DNA of 64,000 nucleotides from Mariniblastus sp. (lineage in GTDB: Bacteria > Planctomycetota > Planctomycetia > Pirellulales > Pirellulaceae). Under the pieces are notes generated by a model. The model was not told the DNA's origin and made no database searches. It saw only the letters and a program-made list of their open reading frames with translations. Position numbers and translations under genes: made by a program. The stretch is taken from positions 1-64,000 of the forward strand of contig JAPKBL010000009.1 of the NCBI GenBank assembly GCA_028823415.1, given 5' to 3'. Shown piece after piece: positions 30,530 through 40,907 of this stretch. How positions within the stretch are numbered: the first letter of the stretch is position 1; every line of letters starts with the position of its first letter.

Positions 30530-31603
30530 GTGAAAAATCCCTCACAAGAAAATTTGCTGGGATACGTGTTAGGAGCATTGGACGCTCAAGAACAACGTGA
30601 CATCCAGCAAACGATCGATGAAAATCCCGAGATCGAAGAACAATTAATCAAGATCAAGGGCTCCCTTTTGCCCTTGGATTGCCTCGATCCGCCAGGCCCC
30701 CAACCAGGGCTTGCGAGACGGACGTTGGAATCAGTCGCCATCTGGCAGAACTCTTCATCGTTGGCTCCAACCGGCTCTACAGAGAGTTCGTTGGCGCAGA
30801 GCATCCAAGCCGCTATTGAATCAGGCGATTCTCAATCCAACTCGGAACCAACCTCTCCACGACTCCGCGGTGCAATCTCGGATCGTTTATTCCACCCCAA
30901 CACATGGTCTCTACCCGACGTTTTAGTGGGGACGGCGTTGCTGGCTATTTGCGCCAGCATTCTCTTTCCCGTAATCTCATACACAAGATTCCAAAGCCGC
31001 ATCACCGTGTGCGATTCGAACCTGCAAGCTTTCGGCAGTGGTCTCATTAATTACAGCGGTGCCAACGAAGGTCGTTTCGTAGCAGTCCCCCGAAGCGGTC
31101 AGTTAGTTTCGGTTGGCTACATCGGTCCGGTACTCAAAGACGCTGGCTTTCTCGAGGACGACTCGATCCTTGCTTGCCCCGGAATTGCGAACTCCTGCCC
31201 ACCGGTCCATATCCCGACCTGCGAACAAATTGAATCGGCTCAAAGTGTAGAAGAACTTAATTATTATCTCCGAAACTCGCTGGGGCATTTTGGCTTTTCA
31301 ATGGGGCACCAAGTCAATGGTCGGTATCAACCACCGCGCGTCCGCGGCAGCAACTTCCGCGGGGTAAGTTACGTTTTTTTAGCCGGTGACCGGCCCTCCG
31401 CAAACATGCCCGGTCGCGCGAGCATGAATCACGCCAGTCGCGGGCAAAACATTTTATTCGAAGACGGAAGAACGCTTTACGTCATCGGACATTCCTACGG
31501 GGAAGATGCGATCTTCGAGAATGACTACGGTGTCGTTGGCCCTGGCTCTCACTTTGGCGACAACGTGATTGCGGCGGCGCATTTACTGCCGTTAACTGAG
31601 TGA
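30530..31603 (+). CDS. Anti-sigma-like N-terminus fused to TM and pseudopilin/H-X-DG-like domain
   Basis: LLGYVLGALDAQEQRDIQQTIDENPEIEEQL (anti-sigma-like), one TM, then RITVCDSNLQAFGSGLINYSGANEGRF and NHASRGQNILFEDGRTLYV. Confidence 0.75.
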   Translation: MKNPSQENLLGYVLGALDAQEQRDIQQTIDENPEIEEQLIKIKGSLLPLDCLDPPGPQPGLARRTLESVAIWQNSSSLAPTGSTESSLAQSIQAAIESGDSQSNSEPTSPRLRGAISDRLFHPNTWSLPDVLVGTALLAICASILFPVISYTRFQSRITVCDSNLQAFGSGLINYSGANEGRFVAVPRSGQLVSVGYIGPVLKDAGFLEDDSILACPGIANSCPPVHIPTCEQIESAQSVEELNYYLRNSLGHFGFSMGHQVNGRYQPPRVRGSNFRGVSYVFLAGDRPSANMPGRASMNHASRGQNILFEDGRTLYVIGHSYGEDAIFENDYGVVGPGSHFGDNVIAAAHLLPLTE

Positions 31604-31616
31604 GATTCAATCCCAC

Positions 31617-31636
31617 CGGTTGCGTTTGGGCAACCG
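31617..31636. terminator. Hairpin between convergent genes (possible terminator)
   Basis: CGGTTGC-gtttgg-GCAACCG; no clear T tail. Confidence 0.4.
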
Positions 31637-31661
31637 TGAGAGCCAGACGCGCCGGCCCTCA

Positions 31662-34241
31662 TCATTCCTGACTGGTGAAGTCGACATATCCGTCGTGGCT
31701 CATTGGGCGGCTTACTAAGAATCCCTGCACCATGTCGCAGCCATGATTTCTGAGAAATTCAACTTGCTCAAAAGTCTCAACCCCCTCCGCGACCACTTTT
31801 AAATTCAAGCCGTGACCGAGGGACAGAATTGTTTTCGCGATCGCGACGGCCCGCGTGCAATGTGGAATATCACGAACAAACGAAGGATCAATTTTCAGTG
31901 TGCGAATCGGGAAATCCCGAATATACCCAAGCGACGAAAACCCTGTCCCGAAATCATCGATGGCGATCGACATCCCCAGATCATTGATTTCGTGCATCAA
32001 CCGCAATGCACGATCTTTGTCTTCCATCACCGCGTTCTCAGTAATCTCCAACTCAATCCACTCCGGCTGGATTTTAGTCATTTCCAAAATCTGCTTCAGT
32101 CGCGAGATGAAATTTGGGGCATTCAATTGACGCGGAGACAGATTCACAGCAATTGGTCCGGTCAATACTCCTCCAACATGCCATAACCTTGCTTGTCGAG
32201 CAACGATTTGAAAGACTCGATCCCCCAACTTTTCAATCAACCCAAAATCCTCCGCCAAGGGAATAAATTCCGACGGCGAAACTATTGTCCCATCCCGCTT
32301 GGTCCATCGAACTAGCGCTTCACAACTGTTGATTCGGTTCTCTCGAAGACAGAGTTTTGGCTGATAAACAACTTCCAGGTCATCGTTATCAATCGCGATT
32401 CGCAACTCGCTCAGCAAGCTCTGGCGGCGTTCCAAATCCTCCGCCAATTCAGAAGAAAAGAAGGTTACCTTGTTCTTACCCTCCTCCTTCGCTTGGTACA
32501 TCGCAACATCGGCATGCCGCATGAGTGACTCCACCGTATCAGCATGGTCAGGATACACGGTCGTTCCAATACTCACACCAATAAACACGCGTTGACCATT
32601 CAATTTGAATTCCCGACTGACCGCATCCACAACGGCCTCAGCGGCAGCTTTTGAGTCTAAAGAACCGTCAGACTTTTCAAACATTAGAATCGCAAATTCA
32701 TCGCCCCCAAAACGAGCGATAAAGCATTCTTCATCGAGAGTTTCTCGCAAGCGTTTACTTACCTCGACAAGAAGTTGATCTCCCGCGTCGTGGCCGAGCG
32801 TGTCATTCACAATTTTGAAATCATCCAAATCGAGAAAACTAACGCTGAATTTTTTTTCGCGACCTTGATCCGTCTCAATTACCTCGGCAACGCGTTTTCG
32901 AAAAAATCGTCGATTAGGCAATTTCGTCAGATGGTCGTGAAGCGCTTGCCGACGAAGTTCTAGCTTTTTCATTTCAATTTGTGTGATATCTGAAAAAAGC
33001 GCAATTAGATTAGTCGTTTCGCCATCAATATTTTTCGAGGGACTTATCGAGAGCCAACTCGGAACCTTTTGGCCGTTATGTTTGAGCAACTGAACATTGC
33101 CAGACCAGGGTTTTCCCGCCTCGGCAGCCTTTACGATTTCAGCGTAAATGGATGAATCACAATTAATCGAGTTGGACAAGCAAGTTCCCAGCAGTTCAGC
33201 ATGTGCCTTGCCAAGGGCAAAAATAAACTCCGGATTGGCTTCGCAGATTAAGCCTGTGCAATCAAGGATAACTACGGCTTCACGAGCCGCTTGAAAAACG
33301 CTGGCTAACAAATGAAGCCGGTTTTCGCGATTTTGCTCTAAAGTCACATCGCGTGAGCAAGTCACGAAATATGGCTCATCACTCCCTGCCTCCCGAAACG
33401 TCGCTCGACACGTTGAAAGCCTGAATGGCATACCCGTAGAATCTACGAAATCTTCTATTTTCGAACGCACATTAGCGGAATTCGAAATACCGGGCTCGAA
33501 AGAATCATCCTCAATTGAATAATCACCTTCGATAAAATCTACGATGGTTTTCCCGACAACTTTCTCTCGATCGAGGTCATGGGTTTCGCAAAAGGCGTCA
33601 TTCACAAATAGGAATTCGCTCTCCGCCGTTTTTACCGAAAGCGGTTGAGGCGTTGCATTAAACGCGTCTCGGAGGAAATTCGATTGCCGAATCAACTCGC
33701 GTTGCTGCGTTTTAGAATCTGTCACATCTCTAATGGTTAAAAAACAGCAAGTAATTGGGCGACCAACATTCCCAAGATCAAATGCTCTGGATTCGAATTC
33801 ATACCACTTCGGAGCGGACGACGAATTCGATTCCAACTCAAACCGAAACCCCTCCGCCTGGCTCACCTGCTGGGCGATTTCAATTCGTCTTTCGAGCCCA
33901 ACAACAAAACTATCTGACAATAACTGGTTGATAGTCGCCGACTCAAGCTGAGTTGAATCACAACGAAAAACCCGTAAAGCCGCCGAATTAAAACTGATGC
34001 ACTCACCACTACACATTAGTAAAACGGCATCTGGCGAATTATGGACTAAGGATACCAGTGATTGATGTAATTCCGTGGGGTTGGTCGCCCAATTATCCAA
34101 GGCGGGTTCCAGAAGATTCTCACCCTGCCCGGTGGGCTCGGAGGTTGAATTTGTCTCGATGACGTAGGAATCGAGTCGTGCGAGCACCTGCCGCATGGTA
34201 TCCAAAGACGATAACCGTCGCCCGTTATGCAATTCGTTCAT
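31662..34241 (-). CDS. PAS-GGDEF-EAL cyclic-di-GMP signalling protein
   Basis: RFGGDEFAILMFE, CEALVRW, TAIDDFGTGFSSLGYIRDFPI-type motifs, VVAEGVETFEQ, multiple PAS domains. Confidence 0.95.
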   Translation of the reverse strand: MNELHNGRRLSSLDTMRQVLARLDSYVIETNSTSEPTGQGENLLEPALDNWATNPTELHQSLVSLVHNSPDAVLLMCSGECISFNSAALRVFRCDSTQLESATINQLLSDSFVVGLERRIEIAQQVSQAEGFRFELESNSSSAPKWYEFESRAFDLGNVGRPITCCFLTIRDVTDSKTQQRELIRQSNFLRDAFNATPQPLSVKTAESEFLFVNDAFCETHDLDREKVVGKTIVDFIEGDYSIEDDSFEPGISNSANVRSKIEDFVDSTGMPFRLSTCRATFREAGSDEPYFVTCSRDVTLEQNRENRLHLLASVFQAAREAVVILDCTGLICEANPEFIFALGKAHAELLGTCLSNSINCDSSIYAEIVKAAEAGKPWSGNVQLLKHNGQKVPSWLSISPSKNIDGETTNLIALFSDITQIEMKKLELRRQALHDHLTKLPNRRFFRKRVAEVIETDQGREKKFSVSFLDLDDFKIVNDTLGHDAGDQLLVEVSKRLRETLDEECFIARFGGDEFAILMFEKSDGSLDSKAAAEAVVDAVSREFKLNGQRVFIGVSIGTTVYPDHADTVESLMRHADVAMYQAKEEGKNKVTFFSSELAEDLERRQSLLSELRIAIDNDDLEVVYQPKLCLRENRINSCEALVRWTKRDGTIVSPSEFIPLAEDFGLIEKLGDRVFQIVARQARLWHVGGVLTGPIAVNLSPRQLNAPNFISRLKQILEMTKIQPEWIELEITENAVMEDKDRALRLMHEINDLGMSIAIDDFGTGFSSLGYIRDFPIRTLKIDPSFVRDIPHCTRAVAIAKTILSLGHGLNLKVVAEGVETFEQVEFLRNHGCDMVQGFLVSRPMSHDGYVDFTSQE

Positions 34242-34471
34242 GGTTTTAAAAGCGATTCACTTAATTTTCAGCAATGGGTCAGAATGCTTGGCTTTAAAAC
34301 TTATGTCATTTATGGGACAATTAAGGTGAAAAACATTTCTTTCCCTATCTATTTAGGGCGGTTATTTGATTGCGACAAGAATTGGATCAATCGGACACGC
34401 TTCAATAGTTTTTGTCGGGGTTTTAGGGGATTTAACGGTTATGCCGGCCTTCTCCACGTTGCTCGCACGGA

Positions 34472-37084
34472 ATGAATCGTCGGAAATCATCTCAACTCCC
34501 AACCCACCTAATTCGCATGTCCGACAAAGTAAAAACTATGGAACTGATGAGCCCAGCCGGCTATTGGCCAGAATTGCAGACCGCCATTGAGGCGGGAGCT
34601 GATGCCGTGTATTTCGGACTTAAACACTTTTCGGCCCGTGGAAAAGTCGGTTTCGCCCTCGATACGTTGCCTGAAGTCGTCGAAACACTTCATGCCAGAG
34701 GGGTAAAAGCGTTCGTCACTTTTAACACACTTGTGTTCGAGCATGAATTCGAAACTGCGGAGACCGCAATCCTCGCGATGGCCGCGGCCGGCGTCGATGC
34801 GGTTATTGTGCAGGACCTTGGGATTGCGAGCTTAATCCATCGAATCGCACCCGAGTTGGTAATTCACGGCAGTACGCAAATGTCCATTACCAGTGCTCAA
34901 GGAGCTGAGCTTGCAAAATCAGTCGGCTGTCGCCGCGTCGTCCTCGGGCGGGAATTGAGCCTCAGCGACATTAAGACCATAGCGCAGACGACCGACGTTG
35001 AGCTTGAAGTATTTGTGCACGGTGCCCTTTGTGTCTCCTACTCGGGGCAGTGCTTTAGCAGCGAGGCATGGGGTGGGCGAAGCGCCAATCGCGGCCAATG
35101 TGCTCAAGCATGCCGATTTTCTTACGACCTCATTGTCGACGGTGAAGAACGAGACCTCGGCCCTTTGCGCTACCTACTCTCCCCAGGTGATTTGTTTGCC
35201 CTTGAGCAGATCCCGGAATTACTCGAGATCGGAATCGCTTGCGTAAAAATAGAAGGACGCTACAAGGCTTCGGAATACGTCGGCCTAACCACGCGGGCGT
35301 ATCGGGACGCGATTGATCTCGCGATGCGCCAGTTACCGGTTACCATCGACAAAGACCAAAAACTGGAATTAGAGCAGATTTACTCACGCGGGCTTGGTCC
35401 CCACTTTATCTCGGGAACCAACCATCAAACAGTCGTCCACGGACGCGCTCCAAGACATCGCGGGATCCACCTCGGTGAAGTTACTGCGGTTTCCAATTCT
35501 CATGTCGAAATCCGCACGCAACATCCGGTAAAACGCGGAGATGGTCTCGTATTCGATGCGGCTGATTGGCGCAGTCCAGACGAACCCGAAGAAGGGGGCC
35601 ACGTTTACGAAGTCCGACTAAGAGATGACGCCATTGTCGAACTAGAGTTTGGCCATCATGACATTGATTTCTCCAGAATTCGCATCGGTGATCTTGTTTG
35701 GAGAACACGCGACCCACAACTCGTCAAAAGCCTCAAGCCACTGACCCGAACCGAAGTCCCCGTCTTTACTCGGGAAATTTCTTTTGATATCACCGCGAAA
35801 ATTGGGGAACCTATTTCGATCGTCGCCTCGATCGAAAATGGGCGAACAGCCCAATACGTTGGAGAGAACCCGCTCCAACCCGCCCACAAACGCGCGCTTG
35901 ATTTGGAAATCCTACATGAAAAACTCGGCCGCCTCGGAGGCACTCCATTTCACCTAAAAAAGATTAATTTGCTAACGGAAGAAAAGGTTTTCGTTCCTAC
36001 CAGCGAGCTTAATCTGGCTCGTCGCCAAATGGTTAATCAGCTATTTGACGACAGCGGTAAAACCATTCCGATCCCCGCGACTCCAATGGTCGCTACGAAA
36101 TTGGCCGAAATGCAAGACGCTCGCTCCAAAGCCATGGAAGACAACGCTAATCCCCAACTCACCACATTGCATGTTTTGGTGCGTTCGCCGATTCAATTGG
36201 ACGCCGCGATCGAATCGCTATTACAACTTAAAAAATTAACACCCAACTTGGCAAGCTCGATTACGCTTGACTACCTTGAACTCTATGGCCTTCGACCGTC
36301 AATTGAGAAAATCAGGGAATCAGGCATCCGACCCCGCGTAGCCAGTCCCCGAATTCTCAAGCCAAGCGAACAAAAAATAATTCGTTTTCTCTTATCGCTC
36401 GACTGCGACATTCTTGTCCGCTCAGGAGGCTTACTCTACGACCTGATTCAAACGGCCGATGGCGACCCAACAGACCGCCCGCAGCTGATTGGAGATTTCA
36501 GTCTCAACGCCGCAAACTCGGTAACCGCCTGGACGTTACTCGATCTGGGAGTTACCCGGATTACTCCTGGATACGATTTAAATTCCGAGCAGATTGAACA
36601 ATTAACCGAACGCGTTCCACCCACGAAAATCGAAGTCATTGCGTATTCTCATCTGCCCGTTTTCCATATGGAACATTGTGTATTTTGTCGATTCCTCTCC
36701 GACGGCACCGACAATACGAACTGCGGTCACCCCTGTGAAAAACATCAAATTGCCGTTCGTGATTCCCAAGGACGAGCACACCCGGTGATGGCGGACGTCG
36801 GCTGCCGGAATACCATTTTTGGCGCTGAGGCTCAGACAAATCCAACTGCGATTGTCGCTTGGCGAGCCGCTGGAATCTCAGACTTTCGTCTTGAATTTGT
36901 CCACCAAACACCAGAGCAAATTTCCAAAGTTACGAGCGCCTTCGGTCAATTCTTAAGTTCCGAAGCGACCGAATTAGCCGCTGGCCAACTCGCCCAAACC
37001 ATCGAAAAAAACTCCCCGCAGTCAACGACTGAGGGGAGCTTATTCGTACCGGCTGATTATAAAAATTTGATTCAACTGAGTTGA
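34472..37084 (+). CDS. U32 family peptidase
   Basis: MELMSPAGYWPELQTAIEAGADAVYFGL, EVFVHGALCVSYSGQCFSSEAWGGRSANRGQCAQACRFSYDL, IEGRYKASEYV. Confidence 0.92.
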   Translation: MNRRKSSQLPTHLIRMSDKVKTMELMSPAGYWPELQTAIEAGADAVYFGLKHFSARGKVGFALDTLPEVVETLHARGVKAFVTFNTLVFEHEFETAETAILAMAAAGVDAVIVQDLGIASLIHRIAPELVIHGSTQMSITSAQGAELAKSVGCRRVVLGRELSLSDIKTIAQTTDVELEVFVHGALCVSYSGQCFSSEAWGGRSANRGQCAQACRFSYDLIVDGEERDLGPLRYLLSPGDLFALEQIPELLEIGIACVKIEGRYKASEYVGLTTRAYRDAIDLAMRQLPVTIDKDQKLELEQIYSRGLGPHFISGTNHQTVVHGRAPRHRGIHLGEVTAVSNSHVEIRTQHPVKRGDGLVFDAADWRSPDEPEEGGHVYEVRLRDDAIVELEFGHHDIDFSRIRIGDLVWRTRDPQLVKSLKPLTRTEVPVFTREISFDITAKIGEPISIVASIENGRTAQYVGENPLQPAHKRALDLEILHEKLGRLGGTPFHLKKINLLTEEKVFVPTSELNLARRQMVNQLFDDSGKTIPIPATPMVATKLAEMQDARSKAMEDNANPQLTTLHVLVRSPIQLDAAIESLLQLKKLTPNLASSITLDYLELYGLRPSIEKIRESGIRPRVASPRILKPSEQKIIRFLLSLDCDILVRSGGLLYDLIQTADGDPTDRPQLIGDFSLNAANSVTAWTLLDLGVTRITPGYDLNSEQIEQLTERVPPTKIEVIAYSHLPVFHMEHCVFCRFLSDGTDNTNCGHPCEKHQIAVRDSQGRAHPVMADVGCRNTIFGAEAQTNPTAIVAWRAAGISDFRLEFVHQTPEQISKVTSAFGQFLSSEATELAAGQLAQTIEKNSPQSTTEGSLFVPADYKNLIQLS

Positions 37085-37133
37085 AAATTTATTGAATCAA
37101 GTGATGGGCGATCCGGGCTTTCGGACACAACAC

Positions 37134-37814
37134 CTATTCACGCAACAATCGGGTCAAACCCAATATTTTACTCTGCTGCACTTCAATTTCATTTAGGTCT
37201 TTCCCCGCCGCCAGTTTTTCCATCCGGCGATTAATTTCCTGAAGCACGCCAAGCGTGTTGAGAACACTGTCTTTCATCTCAGGCGCGTAGGCCTCCTCAA
37301 TCAATGGCATCACTTTTTGCGTGAAACTGGAACTATCTCCGCCCTCAACCATCATGTTAATTGCGTCCGCGAAATCAGCTTGATGCTTGTTCATCATGTC
37401 CTCAAAGCCCTCGCTCGTCAGTTTTTGAGTTTCGTCAAGCTGCTCGTCAATGTAGGACATCAACGCCACTTCTGCCTGCTCGCGGACATTGGGCATACTG
37501 TCGATGAATTCCTGGCTCGCCTGTTCTGCCCAGACCGGAGCTGAGTTTCTAACTTCGGTTGCCGCAATTTTCATCGCCTGCGGCGAATTATCTTCGAGGT
37601 AGGCTTTCGCAGCACCCACCACGGTCTCCGGTTGCGTCAGATCATTGAGCACGTAATAGCCGTATCCAAAGTACACGCAAAGCAGAGCAATAGAAATCAG
37701 CCCAACCAGGAAAGAAAGGTTGGTGCCCAACGATGTCATACGGCGCTTAGCTGCAAGCTCTTTTACTAGATGATCAATTCGCTCTTCTACATGGGAATTA
37801 TTCGTCATTTTCAC
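37134..37814 (-). CDS. Membrane-anchored helical protein, unknown function
   Basis: Short N-term coil, one TM (LSFLVGLISIALLCVYFGYGYYV), long helical C-term. Confidence 0.75.
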   Translation of the reverse strand: MKMTNNSHVEERIDHLVKELAAKRRMTSLGTNLSFLVGLISIALLCVYFGYGYYVLNDLTQPETVVGAAKAYLEDNSPQAMKIAATEVRNSAPVWAEQASQEFIDSMPNVREQAEVALMSYIDEQLDETQKLTSEGFEDMMNKHQADFADAINMMVEGGDSSSFTQKVMPLIEEAYAPEMKDSVLNTLGVLQEINRRMEKLAAGKDLNEIEVQQSKILGLTRLLRE

Positions 37815-37873
37815 TCTCGTCTATAATATATGTTTCAAATTATCTAAAGCGGTTTCGAATTCAGGTCAATTGA

Positions 37874-38749
37874 TCAATTTTCTTTTTCCGGTGTTCCATC
37901 AACTTCACCATCCGAATCCTTCTCGGTTGGCTCCGGCTTGGCAGGCAACTGCTTCTGTTTGCCAACCTCGGGAGCCTTGACCTCCGGAGTCGCCTTGGAG
38001 GCTCCCGCCTCTGTCGAAACCTCTTTTTTGGCCGGCATCTGATAATTCTCTGAATGAATCAGCATCAGGCGAACCAACTCGAGCATCTCCGCAAGAATTT
38101 GTTCACTAACGGGCACATTGCCTTGACCGGATTCCGCAATTGGAAAACTCTCTAATTGATCGGCCAAAATCTGAATTTGCTCTTGAAGAAAATCCAAGTA
38201 ATACCGATCCCCAATTTCCTCATAGATACCTTCAACATTCGCCCGCACTAACTTAAGCTTCTTAGGGTCTTGGAGAACAGGATACTGTCGCACCAATAAC
38301 TTCTCTTGCTCAGAAAGCAACTCCTCGTAAGACGCCGCCAACTTCACCTTGAGCTTCCCTTCAACATTCGCAACTAGCTGTTCGCGTTCAACATCAAACG
38401 CATCCATGTAAGCATTGGAATCTTTTTCAACCTGCGCGCGAAACACCTCCATCACGTACGGCCCCTGCTCTTCCATCAGCTGAAGAAGCTGTTTCGTCAA
38501 TGGCTCAGCAAATTTCTCCGGCTGCTCTTGAATGATCCTCTGAACTTCGACAATGCGTTGATTTTTAATCTCGTTGTACAATCCCGTGAATTTGAATACG
38601 GCACCGATCGCAAAAACCAATAATCCAGCAAACAAAATCATACGCACTTTCGTCGCCCACCTCAGCGCGTTAAGAATTCGCCTGCTTTCGTTTTCCAGCT
38701 CGTTGAGCTTTTTGTTTAATATTTCTATTTGTTCCTCTTGCGTTGCCAT
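37874..38749 (-). CDS. Membrane-anchored helical protein, unknown function
   Basis: N-term coil, one TM (MILFAGLLVFAIGAVFKF), helical domain, low-complexity tail. Confidence 0.75.
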   Translation of the reverse strand: MATQEEQIEILNKKLNELENESRRILNALRWATKVRMILFAGLLVFAIGAVFKFTGLYNEIKNQRIVEVQRIIQEQPEKFAEPLTKQLLQLMEEQGPYVMEVFRAQVEKDSNAYMDAFDVEREQLVANVEGKLKVKLAASYEELLSEQEKLLVRQYPVLQDPKKLKLVRANVEGIYEEIGDRYYLDFLQEQIQILADQLESFPIAESGQGNVPVSEQILAEMLELVRLMLIHSENYQMPAKKEVSTEAGASKATPEVKAPEVGKQKQLPAKPEPTEKDSDGEVDGTPEKEN

Positions 38750-39098
38750 GCTGTACCTTTCTCAAGTATCAGAAATCGTGTTTGGAAGTGACTGATCAAA
38801 CGAGGTTTGAACGCTGCCCGATAACGTTTTTAGCGAAGCCAAATGCAATTTGGTAGCAAATTGCCATGAAATTTGCCCATAAACCCTTCAATTTCCGATG
38901 TTGGCGATGAACTTTCAGGTTTCAGCTTTTATTAACCGGACTGTTTACCCCTCTATCTCCGTTGGCCGGCCCCTGGGATCGCCCCCTATTTGAATCAATG
39001 AGGCGTTCCCGATGCGCAACTTGACCTCCCTCCCCAACCGAAGCTGCCGTATAATCCGAGGCACTTCGAAGACAAAACCAATCAAACCAGGAATCCTA

Positions 39099-40907
39099 AT
39101 GTCAGCTGAGACCGTTATCCGATTACCCGAACGAAGTGAAGTCAAGGAATCGGACACTTGGGATCTAACTCTGTTGTTTGCCGACGATGCCCAATGGCAA
39201 ATTGCCTTCGAAGAAATTGAAACACAAATTAAAGGATATGAAAAATTTCGAGGCACTCTCGGGAACAGTGCCGAGTCACTAGCAGCCTGCCTCGAATTTG
39301 ACAGTACCGTTGAAAGGGCTGCCGAGCAATTGGGAAATTATGCCTACCTGAAAACGGTAGAAAACCAAACCAATAGCACTTACCAGCGAATGATGGGGCA
39401 GTTTCAAAATATTGCAACGCGAGCAAGCGAGGCCGCGAGCTTCATCCGACCGGAAATTCTCGCGATCCCCAATGAACAATTGACGCAGTTTATCGAATCA
39501 CCATCACTGGAGCTCTTTGGTTTGGCGCTGGAAAGATTGACTCGGTATAAAAAGTATACCCTAGGAGAAAAAGAAGAACGGCTTCTCGCAATGCAGGGGG
39601 AAATGGCCGGAGCGACCTCAAAGATCTTTGGCCAGCTACACGATTCTGATCTCAAATTTGGAAACGTAGCTAATGAAAAAGGAGAATCGGTAGAACTGTC
39701 TACCAGCACATTTTCCCAGTTCTTAATTTCGCCGGATCGGGAAGTTCGAAAAACCGCGTTCCATCAGTTTTACCAACAGTTCACCGCCCACGAAAATACA
39801 CTTGCGGCAACACTCTCAGGATCCATCCAAAAAGATATTTACTACGCCCGGGCGCGGGGCTACTCCGGTGCGCTGGATCAAGCACTTTACGCTGACAATA
39901 TTCCCGAGACTGTATACGACAACCTGATCAAATCAGTCCGCAACCATCTGCCTTCACTCTACAAATATTATGACCTTCGCAAGCGAAAAATGGGCCTCGA
40001 TGAAATCCATCATTACGACACCTACGTACCCATCCTGAGCGATATCGAAGTCCATCATAATTGGGACGAGGCGGTTGACGTCGTTTGTCAATCCCTAGCC
40101 CCCCTTGGCGATGAATATTGCTCAACACTCCGCGCGGGTCTCTCGGGACGGTGGTGCGACCGTTACCCCAATGCCGGAAAACAATCCGGGGCATTTAGCT
40201 ATGGAACCTATGACGGCGTCCCTTACATCATGATGAATTACAAACCGGCTGTCCTCAACGACGTGTTCACGCTGACCCATGAAGCCGGTCATTCCATGCA
40301 CTCCCACTACTCCATCAAAAACCAACCTTATGAATATTACAATTACACCATTTTTGTAGCAGAAGTCGCGAGCACGTTTAACGAACAATTACTTACTAAG
40401 CATATGCTCGAGAACGCGGGTGACGATCGCCTTCGCGCCTATTTGATCAATAACGAAATCGATGGGATTCGGGGAACAATTATTCGTCAAACCATGTTTG
40501 CGGAATTTGAAAAAATCACTCACGCAATGGCAGAGGCTGGCGAGCCATTAACCGTCGAATCGTTGAAGACCACGTATAGCAGCCTTTTAACGGATTACTT
40601 CGGCCCTGATTTCTCGATCGATCCGGAACTGCCGTTGGAATGCATGAGGATTCCGCACTTTTACCGCGCATTCTACGTCTATAAATATGCGACCGGGCTT
40701 TCGGCAGCCATTGCACTCAGCCAGCGAGTGCTCAATGGAGGGGAGACAGAACTGAACGATTACCTAAGCTTCCTCAAAGGCGGCTGTTCTAAATATCCAC
40801 TGGACCTGTTGCGTGATGCAGGTGTCGACCTCGAAAGTCCCCAGCCGGTGGATACTGCATTAAAACGTTTTGGAAATCTCGTCGACGAACTTGATGAACT
40901 CCTTTAA
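39099..40907 (+). CDS. pepF: Oligoendopeptidase F (M3 family)
   Basis: LTHEAGHSMHSHYSIKNQPYEYYNYTIFVAEVASTFNEQLL; preferred start MSAETVIRL inside ORF 39012. Confidence 0.94.
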   Translation: MSAETVIRLPERSEVKESDTWDLTLLFADDAQWQIAFEEIETQIKGYEKFRGTLGNSAESLAACLEFDSTVERAAEQLGNYAYLKTVENQTNSTYQRMMGQFQNIATRASEAASFIRPEILAIPNEQLTQFIESPSLELFGLALERLTRYKKYTLGEKEERLLAMQGEMAGATSKIFGQLHDSDLKFGNVANEKGESVELSTSTFSQFLISPDREVRKTAFHQFYQQFTAHENTLAATLSGSIQKDIYYARARGYSGALDQALYADNIPETVYDNLIKSVRNHLPSLYKYYDLRKRKMGLDEIHHYDTYVPILSDIEVHHNWDEAVDVVCQSLAPLGDEYCSTLRAGLSGRWCDRYPNAGKQSGAFSYGTYDGVPYIMMNYKPAVLNDVFTLTHEAGHSMHSHYSIKNQPYEYYNYTIFVAEVASTFNEQLLTKHMLENAGDDRLRAYLINNEIDGIRGTIIRQTMFAEFEKITHAMAEAGEPLTVESLKTTYSSLLTDYFGPDFSIDPELPLECMRIPHFYRAFYVYKYATGLSAAIALSQRVLNGGETELNDYLSFLKGGCSKYPLDLLRDAGVDLESPQPVDTALKRFGNLVDELDELL

